The notes beneath the pieces are model-generated. The model had not been told where the DNA came from and searched no databases. It worked only from the letters and a program-made list of their open reading frames with translations. From the NCBI GenBank assembly GCA_947177885.1, contig CAMWWF010000050.1, forward strand, positions 1-12,403: 12,403 nucleotides of DNA. The letters are read 5' to 3'. The DNA is from an uncultured Lachnospiraceae bacterium (GTDB lineage: Bacteria > Bacillota_A > Clostridia > Lachnospirales > Lachnospiraceae). Shown piece by piece: positions 1 through 6,764 of the stretch (position 1 is the stretch's first letter; each line of letters begins with the position of its first letter). The translations under genes and the position numbers were made by a program.

Positions 1-383
1 ATCCCATAGAGGTATCTGCCAGGGTGAAATCCCAGCTCCGCCGCTATATGCAGCTGGGAGCGGGAAACCGGCAGACGGATGTCTTAAAGTGCGGAGCCAT
101 CGAGATGGATGATAAGGAGAAGCGGGTACTGCTGGATGGAGATGAGGTTGCCCTGACTCCTACAGAGTATGATATTTTAAAGCTTCTGATGCAGCATCCG
201 GGGCAGGTCTTCTCTCCCAGAACGATATACCAGAAGATCTGGAATGACCTGCCCTACGGCAGTGAGAACACAGTGGCAGTACATATCAGGCATCTCAGGG
301 AGAAACTGGAGATCAATCCTGCGGAGCCCAGATATTTAAAGGTGGTATGGGGGCAGGGGTATAAGATAGAGAAGGGAAGGTGA
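1..383 (+). CDS. OmpR/PhoB-family response regulator, C-terminal part (5' end outside window)
   Basis: This is the DNA-binding end of a two-component response regulator. The frame is open to the left edge (it reads PIEVSARVKSQLRRY from base 3), matching the end of a receiver domain and its linker (family pattern P-F-x-P-x-E-L-x-A-R-V-K), so the GTG at 24 is an internal valine and the gene starts upstream. The remainder is a winged-helix domain: LTPTEYDILKLLMQHPG, then FSPRTIYQKIW, the recognition-helix region ENTVAVHIRHLREKLE, and the wing hairpin ending VWGQGYKIEK. This spacing is typical of VanR-like OmpR regulators. The stop TGA (381-383) overlaps the GTG start of the next gene, the sensor kinase, so the two are probably translationally coupled. 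The phosphorylated Asp lies outside the window, and target genes cannot be deduced. Confidence 0.93.
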   Translation, partial: PIEVSARVKSQLRRYMQLGAGNRQTDVLKCGAIEMDDKEKRVLLDGDEVALTPTEYDILKLLMQHPGQVFSPRTIYQKIWNDLPYGSENTVAVHIRHLREKLEINPAEPRYLKVVWGQGYKIEKGR

Positions 384-2662
384 TTCCTGTGGGGAAAACG
401 GATAGTGCGGGAAATATGGATGATGTGGAAAGCAGAGAGAATACAGGAAAATCAGAGTACACAGAAAAGGTAAGAAGCGCAGAGAAGTTAGAGTACACAG
501 AAAAGGTAAAGGGAGCAGAGAAGTCAGAGAGGTCAGAGTACACAGAAAAGTCAAAGAGCGCAGAGAAGTCAGAAAGTGTAGAGAAATCAGAAAGCGCAAA
601 GAGGCTGGAAGGCACAGAGAGGTCAGAAAGCACAGAAAAGTCAGAATACACAGAGACGGCAGAGGATATACAGAACACAGAGGACACATCAGGTACAGAA
701 CTGACGGGATGTTCAGCGGGTGGGAACAACGAAGAAAAAGCAGCAGACACCACCGATCAGGAGAAAACGGAGAGAAGAAGAGACGGAGAGCGTAAAAGGA
801 ACATGAGGAATAAGAGAAATACGGAAAATACAAAGAGAAAAAGAAAGCTGACAGGCTCCTTTGCGGCAAAAGTCGCAGCGTTTTTCCTGTTGGTGTTGAG
901 TACGGCCAGTGCGGTTGTCAGCGGTTTTGGCGTGACATATCTGGTATTGAATAACTATTATGACAGCAATATCAGAGAAGTCTTCCTTTATGAGTGCAGC
1001 GGCGAATGGCTTCATGACGTGTATCTGGTGCGTGATTATATCGCATCAGGGGAACTGGGGCATGCGAGAGAGGTATGCGAAGGAAAGAATATTGATATTG
1101 CCCTGTTGCAGGGAGATCTGCGGAAAGATAACGGAAGCGCCACAGATAATCCTGTTTTGATCTGGACTACTTATAGCGACACATATGATATTGGTCTGAC
1201 AGAGGACATTTATCTGCAGTTTTCCGCTGAGTCTCTGACGGGAAACAATGTTATCAACTATTACAGGCTCCATAGCGGGACGGATTATGTGTTCCGGGTA
1301 TATTTTAACACGGATTTTCCGGAGAGAGACCGGTATGCGGAGATTTTTAACGAATGTCTGATCCTATATAATTTGAGATTTACCGCATTGTGGATACTGG
1401 GGATCAGTATCTTTATAGGACTGAACAGTTTCCTGTTCCTGATGTGCAGCGCCGGGCATCGAAATGGTATGGAAGGTATACAGCCCAGCGTATTTTCCGG
1501 CATCCCGCTGGATCTGTATTCGACGTTTTACGGAATAGTGGCCTTTTTCCTGCTGCTCATAATAGCAAATACTTTTGATTATAATTTCGGCATGATCGAA
1601 GCGGCAGCTATTTCCGTGGCGATATCCGCGGAGGTGCTCTGGTGTACTTTCTATCTGAGGGAACTGGCGGTCCGCATGAAACTGGGAAGCTGGTGGAAGA
1701 ATACCATTGTTTATTATGTGCTGAGACTTCTGGGACGGATCATACGGCTGTTCTGGAGGGGAATCTGTGCAGTTTTACGGGAAATACCTTCGATTCCGGG
1801 CACGCTGCTCTGTTTTGTCGGCCTCAGTATCCTGGAATTTCTGGTGGCGGTTCTCTTCGGAGCGGAAGCAGAGGGGATAGTGGTATGGATGATGGAAAAG
1901 ATTATTCTGTTCCCGGTCATAGTATATTTTGCCATGATGTGCAAAAGGCTGCTGAACGGCAGCCGGGCGCTTGCCGAAGGCCGGCAGGAGGAGATAGTGG
2001 ATACTTCCCATATGTTTGGTGACTTTAAAGAGTGCGGCGAGAATCTGAACAATATCGGACAGGGGATTTCCAGAGCGGTGGCGGAGCGCATGAAGAGCGA
2101 GCATTTGAAGACGGAGCTGATCACGAATGTGTCCCATGACATCAAGACGCCATTGACCTCCATTATCAATTACGCCAATCTGATCGCGGAGGAAACCACG
2201 GAAAATGAAAAGATCAGAGAGTATTCCGAAGTGCTGGTGAGGCAGTCCGGCCGTATGAAGAAGCTGTTGGAGGATCTGTTGGAAGCTTCCAAGGCTACCA
2301 CCGGAAATCTGGAAGTGAACTTTCAGCCCTGTGAGGTGAGCGTGATCCTGTCTCAGGCGATAGGAGAGTATCAGCAGCGGATGGAGGAAAAACAGCTGGA
2401 GTTGATCGTCATTCAGCCGGAACAGGAGATCAATATCATGGCGGACGGAAGGCATCTCTGGCGGGTTTTTGACAATCTGCTGAACAATATCTGCAAGTAT
2501 GCCAGAGAGGACTCCCGTGTATACCTGAATGTGGAAGCGGCGGAAAGAAAAGTGAGCATCATATTTCGCAATATGTCCAAATATGCGCTGAACATAACAC
2601 CGGATGAACTCCAGGAGCGGTTTGTCAGGGGCGACAAGTCAAGACATATGGATGGAAACTGA
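380..2662 (+). CDS. Membrane sensor histidine kinase, truncated by in-frame TGA in its ATP-binding domain
   Basis: Partner kinase of the preceding regulator; the GTG start overlaps its stop (GTGA). Residues 1-155 are hydrophilic, charged and repetitive. A first membrane segment (about 165-190) is followed by an extracellular loop to about 330, then about five more segments (for example 332-357 and around IPGTLLCFVGLSILEFLVAV). A cytoplasmic linker leads to the dimerisation helix with phosphoacceptor His586 (ITNVSHDIKTPLTSI), and the N-box is at about 698-703 (DNLLNN). Just after the conserved ERFVRGDKSR stretch, codon 761 is TGA (2660-2662) where a glycine of the G2 box is expected; the same frame then resumes LGLSIAKSLMDL to a TAA at 2774-2776. 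Without readthrough the kinase lacks the last glycine box and should be inactive. Later starts (ATG 416 or ATG 803) are possible; an ATG at 803 would give a more usual N-terminus. Kinase identity is certain; the start is not. Confidence 0.9.
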   Translation: MIPVGKTDSAGNMDDVESRENTGKSEYTEKVRSAEKLEYTEKVKGAEKSERSEYTEKSKSAEKSESVEKSESAKRLEGTERSESTEKSEYTETAEDIQNTEDTSGTELTGCSAGGNNEEKAADTTDQEKTERRRDGERKRNMRNKRNTENTKRKRKLTGSFAAKVAAFFLLVLSTASAVVSGFGVTYLVLNNYYDSNIREVFLYECSGEWLHDVYLVRDYIASGELGHAREVCEGKNIDIALLQGDLRKDNGSATDNPVLIWTTYSDTYDIGLTEDIYLQFSAESLTGNNVINYYRLHSGTDYVFRVYFNTDFPERDRYAEIFNECLILYNLRFTALWILGISIFIGLNSFLFLMCSAGHRNGMEGIQPSVFSGIPLDLYSTFYGIVAFFLLLIIANTFDYNFGMIEAAAISVAISAEVLWCTFYLRELAVRMKLGSWWKNTIVYYVLRLLGRIIRLFWRGICAVLREIPSIPGTLLCFVGLSILEFLVAVLFGAEAEGIVVWMMEKIILFPVIVYFAMMCKRLLNGSRALAEGRQEEIVDTSHMFGDFKECGENLNNIGQGISRAVAERMKSEHLKTELITNVSHDIKTPLTSIINYANLIAEETTENEKIREYSEVLVRQSGRMKKLLEDLLEASKATTGNLEVNFQPCEVSVILSQAIGEYQQRMEEKQLELIVIQPEQEINIMADGRHLWRVFDNLLNNICKYAREDSRVYLNVEAAERKVSIIFRNMSKYALNITPDELQERFVRGDKSRHMDGN
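452..568 (+). repeat. 36-bp in-frame repeats coding a 12-residue Ser/Glu/Lys motif
   Basis: Three recognisable copies lie at 452-487, 488-523 and 533-568, the last two separated by a 9-bp insert. They encode SEYTEKVRSAEK, LEYTEKVKGAEK and SEYTEKSKSAEK. Degenerate copies built from SE-x-x-EK units continue to about 655. They sit in the predicted cytoplasmic N-terminus of the sensor kinase, before its first membrane segment. The purine-rich composition also produces long, meaningless open frames on the opposite strand. Confidence 0.85.
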
Positions 2663-2776
2663 CTGGGACTATCCATTGCGAAGAGTTTGATGGATCTGAT
2701 GAACGGTCAGATGGAGATCGTGACGGACGGAGATCTGTTTAAAGTCACTTTGCGCTTTGACGAGTTAACGAAATAA
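2660..2776 (+). other. Detached in-frame tail of the histidine kinase downstream of the nonsense codon
   Basis: After the TGA at 2660-2662, the same reading frame gives 37 residues beginning LGLSIAKSLMDLMNGQMEIV and ending with TAA at 2774-2776. This is the normal end of a HATPase_c domain: G2 box, helix, then the two closing strands (VTDGDLFKVTLRF). It has no other stop or frameshift. A single GGA-to-TGA change restores a standard glycine box. The next base is C (TGA-C), a context known in bacteria to allow more readthrough than other contexts. Confidence 0.85.
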
Positions 2777-2807
2777 AGTAACTATAAAAAATTTATATAT
2801 TTCTAAT

Positions 2808-2836
2808 TTGACATTTTCTTCCATTACCGATATCAT
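2808..2836 (+). promoter_or_regulatory. Sigma-A promoter for citrate synthase
   Basis: A perfect -35 TTGACA (2808-2813) is followed by a 17-bp spacer and the -10 TATCAT (2831-2836, 5 of 6 consensus bases). It lies in an A/T-rich stretch just after the kinase. The start of transcription is expected at about 2842-2844, giving a leader of about 310 nt before the citrate synthase ATG. Confidence 0.75.
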
Positions 2837-2842
2837 AGGTGT

Positions 2843-3153
2843 ATGTATTAAAAATGTGATCATCCGGTTTGCCGTCGGCTTTCGATGTACCGGCTTTTCG
2901 TAATTCCTGCCGCAAAGGCAGCTGCAGGGAAGATTTTCGAAAAGCAAACGCGTTTGACGGGACCGGATGATTATGGGAAAGTCCGCAATACGGACGAAGA
3001 GAAGCAGAATCGAGGCGAGGAAGTGGTGTACTGGCGCAGTTACGTCGGAAGTATCGCGTAATACGGCGCGGAGTGACAGTGACAATTGTCAGTTCCGTGG
3101 CTGAGAACGGCAGTATACGGAAGAAGAAAAGATATCGGAAAAGGAGGAATTAT
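2843..3153 (+). promoter_or_regulatory. Long structured 5' leader of citrate synthase; candidate cis-regulatory RNA
   Basis: This stretch has no credible gene but much pairing. A nested rod-like hairpin spans 2855-2975. Its outer helix is 2855-2868 with 2962-2975 (10 perfect pairs, ATCATCCGGT/ACCGGATGAT, plus wobble-containing extension). Inside are CCGTC/GACGG (2872-2876 with 2956-2960), GCTTTTCG/CGAAAAGC (2893-2900 with 2938-2945) and TTCCTGC/GCAGGGA (2904-2910 with 2924-2930). The apical helix competes with CTGCC-GCAAA-GGCAG (2907-2921). A second hairpin, GTCCG-CAATA-CGGAC, is at 2981-2995, and a third lies at about 3034-3069 (GCGC and TTACG arms). No U-tract follows any hairpin, so I see no intrinsic terminator. 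I do not recognise a known riboswitch core. The leader ends at AAGGAGG. Confidence 0.55.
3080..3091. repeat. Perfect 12-bp palindrome TGACAATTGTCA in the citrate synthase leader
   Basis: TGACAATTGTCA is fully self-complementary and lies 62 bp before the citrate synthase start codon. It could be an operator for a dimeric regulator acting as a roadblock, or part of the leader RNA fold. No regulator can be assigned. Confidence 0.5.
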
Positions 3154-4500
3154 ATGAAGAAAAATGAGGAACAATTGATAAATTATGCGGAATTGTGCCG
3201 CGAGGCGGATCGGCTGGAACCGGAAATGTTCGAGAAATATGAGGTACAGAGAGGACTTCGTGATAAGAACGGAAACGGCGTTGTCACAGGTCTGACCCAT
3301 ATATCGCGGATCGATTCCTTTAAGATGGTGGATGGTGTGAAGACTCCCTGTGAGGGTAAGCTGTGGTACAGGGGATATGACTGTATCGAGCTGGTCAACG
3401 GCTTCCGGAGAAAGAGATTCGGATTTGAGGAGATCGCCTATCTGCTCCTGTTCGGCAAATTGCCCAGCGAGAGCGAGCTGAAGCATTTTAGAGATATTCT
3501 GGCGGCAAACAGGACATTGCCCACTAATTTTACCAGAGACGTCATCATGAAAGCGCCCAGCAGCGATATTATGAATTCACTGACCAGAAGTGTGCTGACA
3601 CTGGCATCCTACGACAAGCACAGCAATGATACCAGCATTGAAAATGTGCTCAGGCAGTGCCTTTCACTGATCGGTGTATTTCCCATGTTGGCGGTGTACG
3701 GCTATCATGCCTATAATCATTATGAGAATGATGAGAGTATGTATATCCACCGTCCCTCCAAAAAGCTTTCCGCAGCAGAAAACCTGCTGATGATGCTCCG
3801 GCCCGATAAGAAATACACAGAGCTGGAGGCCAGAGTGCTGGATATCGCATTGGTATTACATATGGAGCATGGCGGTGGTAATAACTCTACCTTTACCACC
3901 CGTGTGGTTACCTCCTCCGGTTCCGATACTTATTCTGTCATTGCGGCTGCGCTTTCCTCCCTGAAGGGTCCCAAGCATGGCGGCGCCAATATCAAGGTAG
4001 TGGAGATGATGCGTGATCTGGAGGCGAATGTCTCCGACTGGGCGGACGAAGATGCGGTGCGGGCATATCTGAAAAAGATTCTGAACAAAGAGGCTTTCGA
4101 CCGCAAGGGTCTGATCTATGGCATGGGCCATGCGGTATATTCCCTTTCCGATCCCAGAGCGCAGGTGTTCAAGGGCTTTGTGGAGCAGCTTGCCACCGCC
4201 AAGGGCAGGGAGAAGGATTTCGCACTGTATTCCATGATCGAGCGGATCGCACCGGAAGTGATTTCCGAGAAAGCGCGGATCTATAAGGGTGTCAGTGCCA
4301 ATGTGGACTTTTACAGCGGATTTGTGTACAGTATGCTGGAGATTCCCCTGGAGATGTACACTCCCATTTTCGCCATTGCGAGGATCGTGGGATGGAGCGC
4401 TCACAGGATAGAAGAGCTGATCAATATGGATAAGATCATCCGTCCCGCTTACAAGAGTGTTATGGAGGAGAAAGGATATATTTCCATGGAGGATCGCTGA
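3154..4500 (+). CDS. gltA: Citrate synthase (citrate/2-methylcitrate synthase family)
   Basis: Cytoplasmic enzyme condensing oxaloacetate and acetyl-CoA to citrate, 448 residues. The start is ATG 3154, preceded by AAGGAGG (3141-3147) with a 6-nt spacer; the longer frame from GTG 3073 has no such site. Catalytic landmarks are all present: MEHGGGNNSTF with His239, SSLKGPKHGGAN with His275, GMGHAVYSLSDPRA with His326, and NVDFYSGF with Asp385, equivalent to pig His238, His274, His320 and Asp375. The roughly 50-residue N-terminal extension before VVTGLTHISRIDSF is the style of clostridial enzymes. The gene stands alone between its own promoter and terminator, without aconitase or isocitrate dehydrogenase next to it, so it probably serves 2-oxoglutarate/glutamate supply rather than a full TCA cycle (inference). 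2-Methylcitrate synthase activity cannot be excluded from sequence. Confidence 0.95.
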   Translation: MKKNEEQLINYAELCREADRLEPEMFEKYEVQRGLRDKNGNGVVTGLTHISRIDSFKMVDGVKTPCEGKLWYRGYDCIELVNGFRRKRFGFEEIAYLLLFGKLPSESELKHFRDILAANRTLPTNFTRDVIMKAPSSDIMNSLTRSVLTLASYDKHSNDTSIENVLRQCLSLIGVFPMLAVYGYHAYNHYENDESMYIHRPSKKLSAAENLLMMLRPDKKYTELEARVLDIALVLHMEHGGGNNSTFTTRVVTSSGSDTYSVIAAALSSLKGPKHGGANIKVVEMMRDLEANVSDWADEDAVRAYLKKILNKEAFDRKGLIYGMGHAVYSLSDPRAQVFKGFVEQLATAKGREKDFALYSMIERIAPEVISEKARIYKGVSANVDFYSGFVYSMLEIPLEMYTPIFAIARIVGWSAHRIEELINMDKIIRPAYKSVMEEKGYISMEDR

Positions 4501-4554
4501 GAAGGCCACTCATCGGACATGGAGAAAAACAGATAAAGAAACAGATAAAGAAAC

Positions 4555-4591
4555 GGGATGTATAACTGTTGTTATGCATCCCATATTTTTT
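4555..4591 (+). terminator. Intrinsic terminator of citrate synthase
   Basis: Stem GGGATGTATAAC (4555-4566) pairs with GTTATGCATCCC (4571-4582), 12 pairs including one G-T wobble, with a TGTT loop. It is followed by ATA and six T residues (4586-4591). It lies 54 bp past the stop codon. The upstream side holds two tandem copies of CAGATAAAGAAA. Read on the other strand, the hairpin is followed by a moderately T-rich stretch, so it may also help end the converging chemoreceptor transcript. Confidence 0.9.
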
Positions 4592-4662
4592 CCACTCCCG
4601 AATGAGCAAAATCAAAATTTTTCTTATGTGCATTCCTTCAAAAGACACAGTTACGCACAGAT

Positions 4663-6396
4663 TTATATCTTGAATTTCCTCATATGCTCAGCCAACGCAA
4701 AAGCGGCATCGGAGACACTGTCGGCTCCCCGCGCCATCTCCTTGCTGTCGGTGGAGAACTGTAGTGAGGACTCTGCCAGAAGTTCCGTGGAAGCAAGGAT
4801 TTCTTCCGTGCTTGCGGATTGTTCCTGGGATAGCGCCGCAATGTTGGTGGCCACGTCATCCACATTGGCGATCTCCGCCACGATTTCGCTCAGCATCCGG
4901 TCCGTCTCGGTGACATTCCGATAAATATTTTCGAAAATATCACAGGATGCGGTGATCTTTCCGGAGTTGGCCTTAATATGCGCAACACTTTGTTCGGTCT
5001 GGTCTATCATGTAGGATACCTGCGTATTTACCTGCATAATGATCTCGGAAATCCTGGAGGCAGAGTTGGAACTGATGTCAGCCAGCTTTCGGATCTCATC
5101 AGCCACCACGGCGAATCCCCTGCCTGACTCACCGGCACAGGCCGCCTCAATGGCGGCATTCAGGGACAACAGTTCGGTCTGATCGGAGATATCGCTGATG
5201 ATCTCCACCATGGAATTGATCTGTCTGGTGGAGCTGCCCACCTCATCCACAATCTCTGACAGTTGCTTCATGGACCGGACAATGGAATCCATTGTCTGAT
5301 TGACGGTTTCCATATCGCGGCGTCCTCTGGAGGCCACATCCACAGTGAACTGCATGTTAACCTTGGCATTTTTTCCTCTTTCATTGGTCTGGTTGACCAC
5401 ATCGGAGAGCGTGGTGGCATGAAGCGCCAGTTCCTGGATGCCGTTGGCTATCTGATCCAGGGTTATTTTCACATCTCCCATGGATTCCGCCTGTCCTTCC
5501 GCGCCTTCGCTCAATGCGCCGGAGATCTGTCTGCTGGAACCGCTCAGTTCACCGAGTTGATTGGAGATGTCACGGATGTCCGTGATGATCTCCCGCATGA
5601 TCTCCACGAAACCGTTCAGAGAGCGGCTCATAACAGTGATCTCGTCATTGCCCTTTTCCGGTATGGTAACGGAGAAATCGCCGTCGGTGATGGTGGTCAG
5701 AGCGGTAGTCAGGGTACCGATGGGCTTTAAGGTGTTTCGCAGCACTATACTGACTACTGTGATGACCAGAAGCAGAATAACTGCGAACACGCCGACGATA
5801 ATATAGGTCAGTTTATTGATGTCAGACAATATGTAATCCTCAGAAACACAGGATACCACCACCCAGGGTGTTCTCTTGATGGGGGAAGCGATAACATAAT
5901 AAGTCTCACCGTTGTCCTCCGCAAAGAAGAGTTCCGTGCTGTCTGCCTCCAATTGTGCCGCCACGGTCCGGAGGAAACTTCCCTCGGGACAGTCGGTGAG
6001 CAGAGTGCCGTTCAGAGTGGTGTCTTTGTGGGCTATAATGGAAAAATCGCGGGTATCCGCCAAAAAGGCATAACCGCTGTTCATAACGGAGATTTCCTGT
6101 ACGGAATTATAGATATGTTCCATGGCCATGGGGATGTCTGTGGCCTGTCGGTATGCGTCCCGGATATCGCCCAGACCGGCGGCTACCATAACGCTGATGG
6201 TAACGGTCTTGGCATTGGATTCCGATTCCATGGACAGAGTGTATTTTGCATTGGAAAGTATGGTTTTTCTGCTGGTGTAAAAGATCAGTATGGCAGTCAC
6301 CGCAAAAGCAATAACAAACAGCGGAACCACAATGATCAACAGTTTTTTCCGTATGCCGAATACTTTCTTTTTACCGGAATTTCTGTGTTTTGACAT
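4663..6396 (-). CDS. Methyl-accepting chemotaxis protein with Cache-type periplasmic sensor
   Basis: Transmembrane chemoreceptor of 577 residues that signals to CheA/CheW. The chosen start is the ATG at 6396 ([11 protein letters not shown], a basic tail before the membrane), with AGGCAGGG upstream; the ATG at 6438 lacks a good site. Order: membrane segment 19-41, extracellular sensor 42-195 of single-Cache size (with [18 protein letters not shown] and a [20 protein letters not shown] strand pair), membrane segment 197-219, HAMP about 220-272, then the cytoplasmic coiled-coil signalling domain. The hairpin tip reads [19 protein letters not shown] followed by [16 protein letters not shown]. Nearly all receptors have Arg where this one has Cys420 (AARAGE). 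The C-terminus ends HMRKFKI with no CheR-tethering pentapeptide. The ligand cannot be predicted. It is convergent with citrate synthase and has no flagellar or che genes beside it. Confidence 0.95.
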   Translation of the reverse strand: MSKHRNSGKKKVFGIRKKLLIIVVPLFVIAFAVTAILIFYTSRKTILSNAKYTLSMESESNAKTVTISVMVAAGLGDIRDAYRQATDIPMAMEHIYNSVQEISVMNSGYAFLADTRDFSIIAHKDTTLNGTLLTDCPEGSFLRTVAAQLEADSTELFFAEDNGETYYVIASPIKRTPWVVVSCVSEDYILSDINKLTYIIVGVFAVILLLVITVVSIVLRNTLKPIGTLTTALTTITDGDFSVTIPEKGNDEITVMSRSLNGFVEIMREIITDIRDISNQLGELSGSSRQISGALSEGAEGQAESMGDVKITLDQIANGIQELALHATTLSDVVNQTNERGKNAKVNMQFTVDVASRGRRDMETVNQTMDSIVRSMKQLSEIVDEVGSSTRQINSMVEIISDISDQTELLSLNAAIEAACAGESGRGFAVVADEIRKLADISSNSASRISEIIMQVNTQVSYMIDQTEQSVAHIKANSGKITASCDIFENIYRNVTETDRMLSEIVAEIANVDDVATNIAALSQEQSASTEEILASTELLAESSLQFSTDSKEMARGADSVSDAAFALAEHMRKFKI

Positions 6397-6444
6397 ATTT
6401 ATACCCTGCCTTTCCGCAAATTTGAGCCGCAGGTACAAATTTGT

Positions 6445-6465
6445 GTGTGAAAAAAGTTTTCACAC
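6445..6465. repeat. Perfect 9-bp inverted repeat in the chemoreceptor 5' leader
   Basis: GTGTGAAAA (6445-6453) and TTTTCACAC (6457-6465) form a 9-bp stem with a 3-nt centre, about 50-70 bp upstream of the chemoreceptor ATG on its coding strand. A 10-bp palindrome, ACAAATTTGT, abuts it (6435-6444). Either could be an operator or a leader hairpin. Confidence 0.5.
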
Positions 6466-6498
6466 TGTCCTCCGCTTATGTTTGCCGTAAATATTATT

Positions 6499-6525
6499 TT
6501 ATAGTAATATACATAATAGAATTTA
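6499..6525 (-). promoter_or_regulatory. Possible promoter(s) for the chemoreceptor
   Basis: On the minus strand TAAA (6522-6525), exactly 15 bp, then TACTATAA (6499-6506) resembles the motility sigma-D/sigma-28 pattern TAAA-N15-GCCGATAA, with 5 of 8 bases matching in the -10 part. A competing sigma-A option is a perfect minus-strand TATAAT at 6552-6557, but its -35 is poor. Both are weak matches; the A/T-rich context makes chance hits likely. Confidence 0.3.
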
Positions 6526-6543
6526 GATGATAGAATCCGTTCT

Positions 6544-6572
6544 TTGACTCTATTATATAAATACCATATTTT
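6544..6572 (+). promoter_or_regulatory. Possible sigma-A promoter for the DUF2974 hydrolase
   Basis: TTGACT (6544-6549), a 17-bp spacer and TATTTT (6567-6572) match 5 and 4 of 6 consensus bases. This would give a leader of about 185 nt before the ATG at 6765, which would include the GTAAC-type repeats at 6587-6645. Confidence 0.4.
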
Positions 6573-6586
6573 GAGCAAAAATACAA

Positions 6587-6645
6587 GTAACTGTTGAAAT
6601 TGTGTAACAGTTCGGTAATCTGTCTGAATTGTTACGATCGGTTAC
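6587..6645. repeat. Cluster of GTAAC/GTTAC half-sites upstream of the DUF2974 hydrolase
   Basis: GTAAC occurs at 6587-6591 and 6604-6608, and its complement GTTAC at 6631-6635 and 6641-6645. Two nested inverted repeats result: AACTGTT (6589-6595) with AACAGTT (6606-6612), perfect; and GTAACAGTTC (6604-6613) with GAATTGTTAC (6626-6635), nine of ten positions plus a wobble. The symmetrical layout suits a multi-site operator or a leader RNA with alternative stems. The rest of the region 6397-6764 holds only the putative promoters; I see no gene in it. Confidence 0.45.
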
Positions 6646-6764
6646 TGATGCACAGAAGCGGCAAAAAGCTTGTGAAAACATCTCGCGGCGACGTGTGAAT
6701 GGTAACGGGGATCAGGCGAAGAAATCAGAATTTGTAATGTGTTTTGGAAGAAAGGTGGGAAAAT

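Noticed and set aside
313..869. Two long minus-strand open frames rich in Ser/Phe/Leu opposite the kinase N-terminus
   Set aside because: They are by-products of the purine-rich repeat on the plus strand: low-complexity translation, no ribosome binding site, no recognisable domain.
2660..2662. Selenocysteine insertion at the kinase TGA
   Set aside because: The site is normally glycine in a structural ATP-binding loop, not a redox position, and no SECIS-like hairpin is evident immediately downstream.
2843..2975. c-di-GMP, cobalamin or T-box riboswitch in the citrate synthase leader
   Set aside because: Isolated fragments such as GCAAAG and GGGAAG recall these families, but the conserved cores (GEMM tetraloop receptor, B12 box, T-box TGGNACCGCG) are not present.
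2765..3085. Minus-strand open frame of 106 codons across the citrate synthase promoter and leader
   Set aside because: It runs opposite a strong promoter and a structured leader, has no domain and no good start signal.
3073..3153. N-terminal extension of citrate synthase from GTG 3073
   Set aside because: The translated segment is unlike any citrate synthase and precedes the strong AAGGAGG site that sets the ATG at 3154.
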